Source of the DNA: Ricinus communis
Taxonomy: Eukaryota; Streptophyta; Magnoliopsida; Malpighiales; Euphorbiaceae
Direction of reading: 5' to 3'
DNA length: 64,000 nucleotides
Assembly (NCBI RefSeq): GCF_019578655.1
Contig: NC_063257.1
Location: 32,647,159-32,711,158, forward strand
This document shows positions 19,955-32,376 of this stretch, one piece after another. The notes beneath the pieces were generated by a model. It saw nothing but the letters and a program-made list of their open reading frames with translations. It had not been told where the DNA came from and did no database searches. Each line of letters begins with the position of its first letter. The stretch's first letter is position 1. A program made the translations under genes and the position numbers.

Positions 19955-22900
19955 TAATGGCTGGCTAAACACGACTAGCAATCTACATGCAAGTGTACCT
20001 ATCGAATGTAATCTAGCTATGGCAAGTATCAATATGGTATGCCATGGAACTAAGAAGCTACTGCTACTATGCTATTCCTAATATCTAACTAATAAAAAGG
20101 AGGTAAAGATCATTAACAAGAAATAAATGAGAATGCAAATGAAAACTAAATTTTAATAAAGAGAATGAAAGTTTGGCAAAGACAATGAGAAGAGTTAACC
20201 CAATTGGGGATCCTTTTAGCTAGCCGGCTTAAAAACCATAAGTTATGAATTGATTGATTAAGAATTGTGATATGTGGATAATTTCTTAAATGAATTGGCC
20301 TCTCTCTCAAGTTAACCAATTCCTAATCCTAAAGATCTAAAGTTGGAATCTTTTCCTAACAATTGACTTTAGAATAACATTAATTTCTAAATTACTACTA
20401 ATAAGAATGTGTAGTTCTTATTCTAGTAAGTTATTAAACTTATCTTTAAGATACCAATCACTTAATCACACAAGCAGTTGTCCAAACTCAATTGAATTTC
20501 TCAATTACAAAGTAGTTCTCAAATTGATTCAACAATAAAGAAGAAACAATAGATTTTATTATACTTGAATAAAAACTATTATATTAATTCAACAATCCAA
20601 TCAGTTAAGCACAAAACAAGCCTAGCTGGCTAAAGACCACCCTCGAATGGGTTTAATAGAATTAGTTACACATGTTCATGATTAAATTACTATAATAATC
20701 GAATACAAAGTCAACAAGAATTGAAAAGAACATGAACACCCTTTTCTCAAATGGTGAGATGTTATTCCCTCTTAAATAACTCTGGATCCAATCTCTACTG
20801 TCACAACCAAATTTATTTATTTATTTTTATTAATAATTAATATTCATTAGTATGTCATTAAATATGTCATTTGCATCATGATTATGTATGATCTATTTTA
20901 TTATATAATGTGGTAGATAAATAAATTATTTAGTTACATATTGATTTAATTGAAAAGTAATGAGTTTGGACTAAATTGGAAAGTTAGAAAGAAAGAGGAT
21001 GAAATTGTAAAATTGCCTATTTTTACACCAATTTACCACCTCTTCATTTCTTCATTTCTACACCTGCACTTCCTATTTCCTCTTCTTCTTTGTCTCTCTC
21101 ATTCTTCTCCTTTTCCTCTTCAAACCTTGATTTTCTATTTAAACTCTACAAACTTTTATTAAGTGAGAATCTAATTCTTCTTTTAAGTTTGAAAGATTTG
21201 GGCTTTCTTAATCAAGGGAAACAAAGGTGAGTAATTTTAATTTCTTGGTTTTGCTGTAATTTAGGATTAATGATATGAAATTGTTGATGATTATGTGTTT
21301 TGGAATTGTTTAATCAAGAGTGAACATGCTATTACTTGTGATCTTGAACTTGTGATCTTGAAGCTGAAATTTTTGGGCAAAATTTTTCACCTCTGATTTC
21401 GTGACCTTAGAGGCTTAATATCGAAAATTTTCAAACATGAAAGTTGTAGGTATATGTTTCAGGAATATCTCTGTAAAATGGTTTTGCAGATCGTTGAGTG
21501 TGTATGAACTTATAAGGTTCGATTTGCTGCTGCTCTGTTTGTGGTTCAGCAGGTGACCTGGTTTTTGTGCTAACATTTTGAGGCATTTAGAGGCTGAACC
21601 AAGCAAAGAGTTAAACATGAAAGTTGTTCATTTATATATCTAGTATATGTCTGCAAAGGTTCATAATTTTTGATTGAGTATAACGTGAGATATATTGAAC
21701 TTAATATGGCCTACTCGAAACTGTTTTAAGCAGAAATCGGACTTAGGATTCAGAAATTTGTTGCTAATTGTGTGTTTCACAAATTGAGCTAGAGAAGTCA
21801 AAATTGAGTAAAATTAGTGTCTATAGAAACTTTAGAATGTTAACTTTAGATCTGCAGAGTTTCATCAGAAAATTTATTCTTTTGACTGGTCATTTAATAG
21901 AAAACCTTTTGCTGTTCTGTTTAGATGGAAATTAGAGCAGCTGTATAGAAAATGCCATAACTATTTCTATACCAATGATTTTGAAGTGATTCTTTCTGCT
22001 ATGATTTCTATAAAAATGAAAGTGTAATTCTGAAAAAGATGAGATTTTTATTAATTGTATATAAGTTTTAGTGTAATTTCTAAGTCATTACCTACAAGCT
22101 GCTTCATCAACAAATATGTTGATTTGTTGTCATTCATCTCATGCATCATATTAATATCTAGAATATATGTTATTTTGTTGAAATGTGATGTTTTATGGAT
22201 AGTAAAGATATGTATATTTATGCCTTGTGATTGAATTGTATTTGTATTGAATATGTGAATAGGTTCATCCAAAGGCAAGGAAGTGGTAAGAGAAAAAGAA
22301 TAGGATTACTTTCTTATCCTATAAATTTTGGTAAGTATTTAATAGACTAAACTTTGTGTATATTGAGTAGAAACTGCTGTTTGATTACTTGATAATTTCT
22401 TGGTTGACTGAGTTGATATTGGTTATGTTTTTGGCTTGTTGTAAAGTGAATTGATTGTGATGTGTTGTGAAGTGAATTGATTGTGATTAAGGATTGATAA
22501 CTCTTGAATGGATATTATGTGATCGGGAAAGCTGAACCGGGTGGATAGCTACCCGAGTATGTGAGATGGCAAGACTGAGCCGGGCGGATAGTCTTGTCAA
22601 GTGGTTACTGAAATTTGAAAATGTGAGAAAATGTGAGGATGAGTCATCTGATCCTAATTTGATAGAAATAATGTGGAATTGAATTATTTGACTTGGTTGA
22701 GTTTGAGATTATTTGCATTATGTGAGATGAAATTATTTGTTTATGAGAATAATTGAAATGGTTGATTTTGTGATTGTTAGTTAAGTGTTGGTATAATTTT
22801 CTGTATTGACAAAGACTTGATAATTCTAGCCTAATATACTATAGTTTAGTAAATTAAATGCTTATTGAGTCGCTAGCTCATTCCTTAGCAATTTTTTTCA

Positions 22901-23810
22901 GGTTAGTGCAGTTTTAGATAGCCTTAGCTGCGCATTGCTCTCTTTGCATCAATCAATATTATCAGGTGGGCCAGAGGAATTATCTCAAGCATTGGAGCAT
23001 TTTGGGTACTTGTATGAATTAAAATAATGTATAAATATTCCTTATATATCTTAAGTATGTCATGCCACTTAAATTGTATGAATGTATATTGTAACTAAGT
23101 AGTAAATTATGTTTATAAAGTTAATTATATATGTATTGCTATACAATTGGATGTTTGAGTTTGGGTGCTACATCTACAGCTCAAGGTCTCCTTCTTCTTT
23201 CCTTTGAATCTTCAATCCAATCTTTAAGAGCAACTATCTAGATGATGTTGAAGTGGAATTCGTCTCTATTTTTCTCTTCTTGATCATCTGGAAGATTGCT
23301 CTCAAAGTCTGTCTTGAATACACCAAAGTTCTCTCTATTTCTCTCTCTCTCTGCGTTCCGATCTCTTTCTTTTCCTTTTCTTTTATTTAGGTTTCGGGAT
23401 CTAACACGCCCTGGATCCATGCCGTGTTGATCTAAAAGTGTATATTTTGGTCTTCTTCAACACATCTTGAATTTGGGTCGTGCTGCTCAGCATGGGCATG
23501 CTCTTAGGCCTTGTCACTTTCAAAAACCATGTTGCAAATTGCTTCTTCTCACTATAGGTGGGGCATTTCAGCACGCCCTCTGACCCTGACCTTGCTCCTC
23601 AGCACGAGCGTGTTGGCAAGACGTGTTGAACAGTCTAACGTGCTCGATTTGACCGTTTTTTATTTTTTTCTATCTTTGATGATGTACCTAGAAAAATACT
23701 TAAGACACAAAGGAAACTAAAACATGGTGATTCTAATACAAAAACACATAATTTGCTATAAAAATAACTCAAAACCAAGCATGCAAACATGTGCAATATC
23801 AAGGATAGCA
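19955..23810 (-). repeat. 5' LTR of element A, split by solo LTR J
   Basis: The parts 19955-20798 and 23178-23810 together match the 3' LTR. The inner end has one base changed (CCATTA for CCATCA). Confidence 0.9.
20799..23172 (+). mobile_element. Solo LTR J (probably Ty3-gypsy chromovirus)
   Basis: A 2374-bp block with TGT and ACA ends (TGTCACAACC and GGTGCTACA) is flanked by tctac at 20794-20798 and 23173-23177. It has no internal coding region, PBS or PPT, so it is a solo LTR left by LTR-LTR recombination. The TGTCAC start and the stem-like CGGGTGG..CTACCCG and CAAGACT..AGTCTTG words near 22540-22600 suggest a Tekay/Del-type chromovirus LTR; that assignment is from general resemblance only. 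Confidence 0.85.
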
Positions 23811-23856
23811 AAAAGAGAGAAAAGAAGGCAATTGAGGAGGAAAAGTAAGCATAACA

Positions 23857-25250
23857 TTAATTTAAACTTGAGACAAATGTAGAATTGCAAGAGAAATGGG
23901 ATCTAAGATCAAAAGCAGCAAAAAAAAAAACAAAAAAGATTAAAAACATGAATACAAGTGAGATGAATGATGAATGGCTTCTAAAGATCCTTTGACCTAC
24001 TTGATTCCTCTTCATTCTCATCCTCGTCCTCAGTAGACTCATCATCAGATAAATCCAAGAATCCGGATGATAAGAAGGGATCCCATGGTGCTTTTGCATC
24101 TCAATGAGATCTTCATGGACATGTTTGAGAAGCCTATAAAATTTCTCAATCGTTTTAGCTTGCCTAGTCATGAATATCATCATTTTTTCCCTTAGGGTAA
24201 TCCTTACTTGAGGGACACCTATCTCATGTTCAGCCTTTTCCTCTTCACTCTTGGTCTTCTCTACATCTTTTTCTTCTTCCTCTTCACCCTCTTCCAAACG
24301 TAACCTAGCCATCTTCTTTTCCTTAGCTTGTTCCATATAGGAAAAAGCAGTTGCACCCAATATCATTTCCAAGGAATCATCGCCCTTTTTCTTGAGAACT
24401 TTAGATTGAAGAAAGTATTGGATGGTGATACAGTCTGTGCTCATGGGTAAAAGGTGTATTAAGAAGGCAAGGTTAGTTGGGGTCAGAAGTTTAAATTAGT
24501 TTGCAATCATAGAGACATAAGATGAAACTATGACACAACCACGAGAGGATTTTGAGAGATGCACAAGATGGTCAATGGGGAAGTAGGTGAGTTGGATTGG
24601 CTTATTGTGAACCATGTAATAAAGAATGCATAGGTCATTTTAGGTGATCTTCTCATTACCATCATACTTTCATGAATGGTTAGTATGATGATCCTGTGAA
24701 GAGTCCAATAAAGAAGGGATTTAAGGTTTTTGGCATTAGAGGTCTTTTCTAGTTTAGTTTCTATTGAGATTTCTTTCCAAAAAGTAACTAGACTTATTTG
24801 AAGGTCTCCTAGAGCAATGATGCCATGCTCTTAGAAGTTGAAGATTCTCCAAGTTCACTCCTTGTGAGTGAGAACTTTGCCCAAAAAGATTGAATATGAT
24901 GCCAAAATACCAAGGTCTCCTCCTTACCTCTTATTAACTTCTAAGGAACTCATAAACTCCAAGGTGAGTTCCTTGTACCCATCTACGCTTGGATATACTA
25001 TCTTCTCCATTTTCACTTTGATGATGTGCTTTAAGATATCTTCATAGATACCAAGCTTTATCAAATCCATGTTGAGAGGGGCCCTTGATGCTTCAAACTT
25101 CTTTTTTGCAAGGATCTTATACTTGTTCCTTGCTTCTTGGCTTGTTCCTTTCATCTTGGTTGGAATGTCTAGTGAAGAGGCAAGAACATCCTCGTCTAGG
25201 GCCTTAACTTTGCCTTTGTTGCCTTGAGAGATGATCTTCTTAGGAGCCAT
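23857..25250 (-). pseudogene. Env-position ORF of E1 (plant transposon protein group), broken
   Basis: The start is at 25250, MAPKK, in a good plant start context (CAATGGC). The first 108 residues are open, basic at first, with the core motif YKELTLEFMSSLEV near the end. That matches YRELTLKF in Athila A and FYEDLTLELY in E2. Past 24924 it is shifted and stopped; an open stretch at 24444-23857 (195 codons) holds a strongly acidic Glu-rich segment, a coiled-coil-like part and a hydrophobic run (about residues 165-180: VFMFLIFFVFFFAA). That run could be a membrane span but may be a frameshift product. The function is unknown. Confidence 0.6.
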
Positions 25251-25400
25251 TGAGTGAGGATGAGAGAATGAGGATGTATGTAATGAGATTTTGAAAAATC
25301 TTTAAGAGAATACTTAAAAGAAGAGAAGATTGCACTTAAAAAGGAATAGAGTGAATAAAGTGTGTGTAAAAATGTTAGTAAGGTATTTATATACAAGTAA
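25251..25400 (-). promoter_or_regulatory. Putative internal promoter and leader of the E1 env-position ORF
   Basis: The - strand TATA box TATATAAATA at 25393-25384 lies 134 bases upstream of the ATG at 25250. Between them is a CT-rich leader without an upstream ATG that I can see. It looks like an ordinary plant promoter core. Confidence 0.5.
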
Positions 25401-25479
25401 CAGTAAAAAAATGGTAAAAATGCATTGAAGAGGTGTAACTCCTCGAAAATTATCTAAAAATAATGGTAAATTTTTTTGC

Positions 25480-25690
25480 AGAAATCATGCAATTTGTGAT
25501 CGTGATCTTGGAGTGCGATCGTAATTTCAAATTTCTGTCAAAACGACTAGTTTGACTAGATTCACAATCGCGATTACTAGGATTGCGACTGCAAAGATGG
25601 GCAGAAATGTCACAAAAGCAAGGCTTCAATTTTCTCCCAATTTCACGATCGAGCCCATGCACCATGACCGTGATTTTTAAAATTTTAAAA
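25480..25690. repeat. Post-pol GATCGTG/CGATCG motif cluster of E1
   Basis: Words such as TGATCGTGATC, GCGATCG, TCGCGATT and CACGATCG, several of them palindromic, are packed in 200 bp upstream of the TATA box. Related words fill the 5' LTR at 31365-31695. Confidence 0.65.
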
Positions 25691-25969
25691 AACTTGAAAT
25701 ATTTTATTATTTAATATTAAAATATTATTAATATTAATATTTTTATTTATTTGTCAATAGTTATTTAATTATTTATTTAATTTTTAATAAACTAATATTT
25801 AATTATTATAAAACACAAGTATTTTCATCTTAGTCCCATATCATATGCAATTTATATTTATATATGAATGGATGAATTAACAATAAAATCATCATATTGA
25901 TCCATGTTCTAATCCATTCAACAAATTTTAAAATCAAACACAACATAATCAATCAAGACAATTTCCATC
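25691..25969. other. AT-rich spacer after E1 pol
   Basis: Very AT-rich (ATTATTTAATATTAAAATA type) sequence between the motif cluster and the end of RNase H. Nothing else is visible. Confidence 0.6.
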
Positions 25970-28830
25970 AAACATACCTAGTTCTCTTTCGATGAAATTT
26001 AATCTATCTTCACTAAGAGGTTTGGTGAATATGTCAGCAAGTTGATTACTTGTATTAATGAATTTTAACACTACATAACCATTTTGGACATAATCTTTCA
26101 AAAAGTGATGTCTAATATCTGTGTGCTCACTCCTAGAATGTTAAATGAGATTCTTAGAGAACTTTATAGAACTAGTATTATCACAGTTTATTAGAATGTG
26201 ACTAAGCACTTGGCCATAATACTTGAGTTGTTACTTTATCCATAGAATTTGGGAAAGGCAACCGAGACTTACTTCTTACTAAACCAAGGTATTAAACATT
26301 CACCTAAGAAATGACAAGTTCTGGAATTGCTCTTTTTATCTAAAAGACTACCCTCATAGTCGGCATCAGAGAAGCCAACTATATCAAATGAAGGATCCTT
26401 GGGATACCAAATATCTAAATGCATGGTTCCTTGCAATTATTTTAGAATTATCTTTAAAATATGCAAATGAGACTCTTTAGTACTAGATTGAAAGCGAGCA
26501 TATAAACAAACACTAAACATAATATCGGGTCTAAAATTTGGAAATAGAGTAGAGATCTGATCATACATCTGTATTTCTTCTTATCAGTAGGCTTACCCTT
26601 CTCATCTTTATCCAATTTTGTTGATGTACTCATTGGTGTCTTGGCAATCTTGCATCCCACCAGTCCAAATTTCTTAAGAAGTTCCCTTGTATATTTTGAT
26701 TGATTGATGAAGATACCATCCTCGCAATGCTTGATTTGCAATCCTAGGAAGAACTTGAGTTCGCCCATCAATGCTCATCTCAAATTCCCTAGTCAGGCAC
26801 TTAGAAAAATCCTCACACAAGGATTCGTTAGCAGCACCAAATATTATATCATCAATATAAATTTGAACAACTAAAATGTCATGCTTATATGTTTTTATAA
26901 AGAGTGTTATGTCAACCTTCCTTTTCGTAGAACCATTTTGCAATAATAAAGAACTAAGCCTTTCATACCAAGCTCTAAGAGCTTATTTTAATCCATATAA
27001 TGCCTTAGCTAATTTGAGTACATGGTTTGGAAACTCATAATGCTCAAAACCAATAGGTTGTTCAACATACACTTCTGCTTTTATAAAACCATTTAAAAAT
27101 GCACTTTTAACATCCATTTGAAAGATTAAATACTTCATGTGACATGCATACACTAGCAATATTCTAATGACTTCTAATCTTGCTATGGAAGCAAAGGTTT
27201 CATCTTCGTCAATGAATTCCTCTTGGTTATAGGATGATTTTTGGGTATAGGGACAAGTTTCTAAACTTGATTTCTCTCAAATTAGTTGAGTTCCTCTTGT
27301 ATGGCAATCACCCAACACTCATCATTAAGAGCCTCACTAATGATTTTTGGCTCAATTTGAGAGACAAAAGCAAGATTATTATCTAAATTTTTAAATTGAG
27401 ATCTAGTACTTATACCTTTGGTTACAACACCTATGATGAGTTCTTTTGGATGTCCCTTTGGTTCCCTCCATTCTCTAGGCAACTCTTGTTGAGCTTCCTC
27501 TTGAGGAGATAGAGAGGGTTCATCTAGATGAGGTTGAGATTGAAAATACTCTTCTTCATTCACATCATCATTGATCTCAAGCTTCTCAAAGTCACCTATA
27601 AAATTATTAAAAGAATCTTTCACAAGATCAAGTGTACTAGACTTATCAAAAACAACATTCATAGACTCCTCAACTACCATAAACTTTTGATTGAATACCA
27701 TATAGGCTTTGCTAGAGTTGGAATACCCTAAAAATATACCTTCATCCATTTTGGATGAGAATTTCCTAAGATTTTTATTGGTATTTAAAATTTACCATTT
27801 GCATCCAAATACTCTTAAATATGAAATTTTGGGCTTTCTTCAATTCCATAGCTTATAAGATGTTTTACTTAAAACAAGTTTTTTGAAAACTCTATTTATT
27901 AAATAGCATGATATGTTGATGCCTTTGGCCTAAAAGTAAGTAGGTAAAATATACTCATTGAGCATTGTTTTAGGGGATGAGAAGTCATGAAAAATGTCAT
28001 TTTCATTACAAAATAATTCAAATAAAATTCTATCAAATTCCTGTCCATGATCACTTCTTATTTTAGAAATACAAAAATATGTTTCGTTTTGAACTCTTTT
28101 TGAAAAACTTTTAAAAGGTTCAAAAGCATCATCCTTATGAGCTAAGAAACTAATCCATTTGAATCTGGAGTAGTCATCAATAATAGCATATACATAATGT
28201 TTTCCTCCTAAGCTAGCAACTCTAGTAGGGCCAAATAAATTCATGTGGATTAATTGAAGAGGTCTAGAAGTACTTACTACATTCTTCTCTTTGAAGGAAA
28301 CTTTATGTTGTTATCCTATTTGGCAAGGTCCACATGTCTTGTCATTTGAGAATTTCACCTTGGGCAACCCAAGTACTAGCTCATCCTTTTTTAGGCTATG
28401 AAGGAGCTCCATGCTTCTATGTCCAAGCCTTTTATGCCAAAGTCAAGAATCTTCACTAATAGACACAAGACATTCAAAAGATTCATTAGCACTTTTGTGT
28501 AAGTTGATTATAGGTATTGCCAAACCTTTCTCCTTTAAAGATTTCCTTGTCATTCTGTAAGGAAGTGACTTGGTAATCCTTAGAGTCAAAAGGTGACCTT
28601 GTTACCCTTGTCACATAATTGACTTACACTCATTATCAATCCATCAACAAGAAGAACATCATCAATTAGAGGAGAATCTTTCTTACCAATTGATCCAATG
28701 CCTACAGTTTTACCTTTGTCATTGTTCCTAAAAGTTACCTTCCCTCCATCAATCTTTTTCAAGTGAGAGAAGAGGTTGGCATTCCCCATCACATGCCTAG
28801 AGCAACCATTATCCACATGCCAATCTCCTT
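25970..28830 (-). pseudogene. E1 pol: protease, integrase, RT and RNase H
   Basis: The order is Ty1-copia. The segment 28816-28586 has the protease region DNGCSRHV (usual form DSGCSRH, so the second catalytic residue is changed) and FSHLKKIDGGKVTF. Integrase follows, with GPTRVASLGGKHYVYAIIDD and SDHGQEF; the first catalytic Asp is replaced (HMNLFGP instead of HMDLFGP). A hinge with EGIFLGYSNSSKAYMVFN lies at 27749. RT has QIYIDDIIFGA at about 26860 (YxDD intact) and FFLGLQI. RNase H has GFSDADYEGS, LSTAEAEY and LADIFTKPL near 26000. Stops and frameshifts are scattered through, so no polyprotein can be made. Confidence 0.88.
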
Positions 28831-28899
28831 CTTTGAAAGTTGACTTAAAGTATACCTACAAATGAAATTAAGTTTTCTTTCTTTTAGGTATCCGAACCA

Positions 28900-30813
28900 T
28901 TTCGGCTCCTTTGGGGTTAGCCAAGAAGGTTTCTCCTAATTAGAGTTGTGCCTTCCTAGTGTAGCAAAAGACATTTATGTGCCTATTCCTCATGCAATAA
29001 TGACACTTGACATTTGAATTAAATCTTCTCTTGTTCAAATGTCTTTTTGCTTGAGGCTTGGGTCCTTTATCCTTTTTAAAATTGCCATGCATACAAGAGC
29101 AAGTTTTAGATGTATGATTCTTATCCTTGTTCCTATACATGTATGCATGATTGGTTCCTTTAGGCTTAGCCTTTAGAACTTTTATAGCTTTTTCCTTCCT
29201 TCTAGGTGTAGTCTTTGTGTGTGTGTTGGCCTTTGTACCAACACCCTCGATGGAAGAGGTTTGTGGTGTTGAGGCCTTGATGAATTTAGAAGTAGAAGGA
29301 GATAAGGTAGATGATGATAATGCACCATTAAAGCCTAATCCATATTTATTAAAGGAGGTCTTTGAGATACAATTAGAGTGCCCAAAGCTTCCTTTCTCCT
29401 ATGATACTTTGAGATGGAGCTTCTCAATTCTTCAAACCTCCACCCCTAAGGAATCAATCTCCTTTGAAAGAGCTTTTAGGGAGGTATTTTGAGATGAGAG
29501 CTCATTCAAGGATTTCTTAAGGTCATCATTTGAAAGAGTTAAAGGTAGAAATATTCTTTTGAATATCATTTAAATCTTGCTCCAATTTGGAGCATTTTTC
29601 TTTATAAACCTTCATCTTCAAACTATATTTTTTACATTTTAAATTCGGGACTTCAAGTAAGTCATCATCATCCATGCAATACAAATCATTTTCACACTCA
29701 TGGTCATCACAAGAATGAGATGTAGAACATACCTTATTTGGTTCATCTTCTTGTGTCATAAAGCATAGGTTAACCACTTCCTCATCTTCATCTTCACTTG
29801 ATGAAGTATCATCCTAAGTGGCTTTGAAGGCTTTTCTCTTCTCCTTTTCCTTCTTAAACTTCTTCTTATTTTTTCTCTTGAAAGCAATCAGCCTTGATAT
29901 GCCCTTACTTCCCACATTCGTAGCAAGTGACATCACTCTTCTTCTTCTTGCTTTCTTTGAAGTTTGAGTTATTGTTGGAGCTTGAGAATGATTTCTTGAA
30001 GGGCCTCTTTTATTTTCTTCTATTCCTCATGATCTCTTTGACCCTTCTAAAAAGCATTGCAATCTCTTCATGCTCATCTTCAATTGATTCGGATCTGTTA
30101 GAGCTCTCACTCCCTTGAGGTTTTGGTGGAGCTTTTGAGAACCAAGGGTTTTCTTCTTATCTCCCTCTCTTTTTCTTACTTTTCCTCCTTCCTAAGAGTC
30201 ATCTAATGAGTGAGAAGCTTTCTAATAAGTTCATCCTAGACACATTTCCTAAGTCCTCATTGGCTTCTTTTACACTTGCCACTCTAGAACTGTAGTCCTT
30301 AAGTGGAAGAGCTTTGAGGATCTTATTGTTGATGTCAACAAGCTCATAATGCTTGCCCAACTTTTAAAGATTGTTGATGATGGTGAGAAGCCGGTTTGTC
30401 ATGTCGGTGATGCTTTCATTTGGTTTCATTTTGAAGAGTTCATACTCTGTCACAAGTAGTTGGGTTTCCTTGGATTTTACTTTTCTTGTTACCCTCATGG
30501 TAGTTTTCCAAGGTCTTCCATATCTTGTAGGGGTTGGAAGATGTTGAACCTTTCACATTCTTCTCTTGAGAGTGAGCTAAGGAGGAAGATCATAGCTTTT
30601 TTATTCTTCCCATTTGTCTTTCTATGAGCATCCACCCGCTCATCTCTATCAAGAGGGATGTCTATGCCATCTTTTTGTTTGGTTAGGGTTTCCACTCCTT
30701 CCTTACACATCCACCGTATCGCTATCCATGTAGATTTCCATCTTATACTTCCAATGGGTATAATTGGACTCATCAAAATATGGTCGAAGATGGTGGATAC
30801 CTTCATTAGCCAT
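28900..30813 (-). pseudogene. E1 gag, Sirevirus type
   Basis: It starts at the Met at 30813 (MANEGIHHLRPYFDESNY). The N-terminal half has the copia gag fold region with IFLLSSLSREECERFN. A first zinc knuckle, CYECGK then a stop then GHIKADC, lies near 29885-29935. A Lys-rich and acidic coiled-coil stretch follows (29777-29526). A second knuckle, CHYCMRNRHINVFC, lies near 28975-29020. The long coiled-coil gag with two knuckles is characteristic of Sireviruses. Many stops are present. Confidence 0.8.
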
Positions 30814-30857
30814 CTTGATCCTTGACTCTTGCACTTAAGCTCGATGAAGAGTACCTT

Positions 30858-30869
30858 GCTTTGATGCCA
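30858..30869 (-). promoter_or_regulatory. Primer binding site of E1 (initiator Met tRNA type)
   Basis: The - strand is TGGCATCAAAGC, two changes from the copia consensus TGGTATCAGAGC, right next to the 5' LTR end. Confidence 0.75.
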
Positions 30870-30871
30870 CT

Positions 30872-31813
30872 TGTTTGCCCTTATGAACCAAAGGGGGGGA
30901 GGGGTTGAATTGGTGAGTGGAGAAGGATGGAAAATTAAATTTGGTTTGAGGAAAGGTTGAAAGAGTATAAAGAAAGAGACATAAGAAGTTATAGTAATTT
31001 AGTTGTTAACAAACCCTACGTCCACTCACTATACTATCAATCTTTACAAAGTGGAGTTTTTCAAGCTCACTCCCAACTTGGTGTTTTATGGCTCACACTA
31101 AACCTTACACATTGTGTTTAGTGGCTAAAACACAACCATTACAAGAATAGCTCTTACAACAACCAAGAATTAAGAAATATGTTGTAAGAATGAGAAATTT
31201 TGAATGCACAATAGTACAGACTTATGGAGGTCTGTGATCAACCATAAATGACCATTTGATGTGGTTTTTATAACCTAAAAACTCTAAAGAGCTGTTACAC
31301 ATATATCCTAAAAGATTCACCATACTTTGCTTTAAAATAGTACACTAAATGCATTTGTCATAATGCAAAATCGTGATCGTGGTTATTGCTTCGCAGTTAC
31401 AAATCTTCAACTACTACCAATGGCTATCTGATGTGGCGGTATAGCATTGGCAGCTTTCAAATGTTACCGTTGTCGGTTCCTAATGGTTACTTTGAACTTC
31501 AAGTTTCGCAATCACGCCCACTTGAGGTGCGGTCGCAAATTTGAGCTTCCAAGCCATTTCCTTCTGCCTTTTAACTTTTGCTTTTTGTGGTCGCGCCCAT
31601 CTTGGTGCAGTCACGATTTTAAGATTTTGTAGACTCGAAGTTTCTGCTATGACAATATTGCTTTTCACAGTCACGCCCTCTTGCTGCGGCCGTAGTTTTG
31701 AGACAACCTTTCTTGAACTTAGCTACAACATCAACACTTGAAGAATCATTAGATCAACACTTCAATTTATTATTAAGATCAAAATAAGGGATGACAAGGT
31801 ACTTAAGCTAACA
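30872..31813 (-). repeat. 5' LTR of E1
   Basis: On the - strand it starts TGTTAGCTTAAG at 31813 and ends GGGCAAACA at 30872, with a run of Cs before the end (complement of 30893-30906) as in many Sireviruses. A TATA-like TTATAAAAACC lies at 31273-31263. Motif words CGCGACC, GGGCGTGA and CGGCCG cluster at 31365-31695. The second LTR is not in the window. Confidence 0.75.
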
Positions 31814-32376
31814 CATATCGAGTATCAATAAATGGATGCTAATTATTGAGGAATCTAAGCATATTATATCTTATGAATGTAACCATGATGTAATAAGAAA
31901 ATGTAAAATTACATATTTAGATGAGAAGGGAACAAAAAATAGTAACGAGGAAGCAAATTTTGAAAAAAAGAAAGTAAAAGAAAAATGATTTTTACAATGA
32001 TGAGGAGTCATCTGACGATGAAAAGGAAAAATCTAATATAGGTTTTGCAGATATCTCTATAAAATAGACTTTGGGTCTCCTTAAAGATTGGAGAAATCAT
32101 AGAGACTATCTGGGTGACAACATATTAGACAGTCAATCACATAGAAGAATGACAAGAGCATAATACAAATGATTACATTAAAATGTGGCTTTCATCTCAC
32201 AAATAGAACTAAAGTCCTAACAACCACCTGGTTTTGAAAACTATGAGATGCCTAATCATGTTTTTAAGCTTACTAAAGCATGGTATAGCTTAAAACAAGC
32301 CCTAAGGGCATGGTACAGAAGATTAAGTAAATTATTACTGGATAAAGGCTTTTCTAGAGTAAAAATAGACACCACT
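31814..32376 (+). pseudogene. E2 (Sirevirus) pol fragment: hinge and start of RT
   Basis: A + strand copia pol piece is cut on the left by E1 and on the right by D. Near 31840-31890 is the integrase-RT hinge (IEESKHIISYECNH). After a stretch rich in stops, MTRA and VAFISQIE (about 32150-32205) precede PPGFENYEMPNHVFKL and KQALRAWYRRLSKLLL, the standard start of copia RT. The segment between QIE and PPGFE is missing. It ends at KIDT where D's LTR begins. Confidence 0.8.

Larger units (their letters stand above)
4508..23810 (-). mobile_element. Element A: Athila-type Ty3-gypsy retrotransposon with nested insertions
   Basis: The element reads right to left: 5' LTR (19955-23810, split by solo LTR J), PBS (19931-19948), gag, protease, start of RT, a deletion, post-pol spacer, env-position ORF, PPT (6009-6023) and 3' LTR (4508-6007). 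A five-base duplication, aaaag, flanks it at 4503-4507 and 23811-23815. Without the two nested insertions it is about 10 kb, shorter than typical for Athila because RT, RNase H and integrase are missing. The LTRs are clearly diverged, so the insertion is old. Confidence 0.9.
23816..31813 (-). mobile_element. Element E1: Sirevirus-type Ty1-copia retrotransposon
   Basis: It reads right to left: 5' LTR, PBS, long gag with two zinc knuckles, protease, integrase, RT, RNase H, a spacer and an env-position ORF. Element A interrupts its 3' tail, which carries on at 4391-4507; its 3' LTR is outside the window. It lies in the pol gene of E2. The gene order and long gag are typical of Sireviruses. Confidence 0.85.

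Noticed and set aside
23857..23950. A membrane-spanning end of an E1 envelope protein
   Set aside because: The hydrophobic run comes after several frameshifts, so the true frame at this point is uncertain.
24101..24444. An acidic Glu-rich host protein on the - strand
   Set aside because: It continues the E1 env-position ORF in a shifted frame and lies in order after pol.
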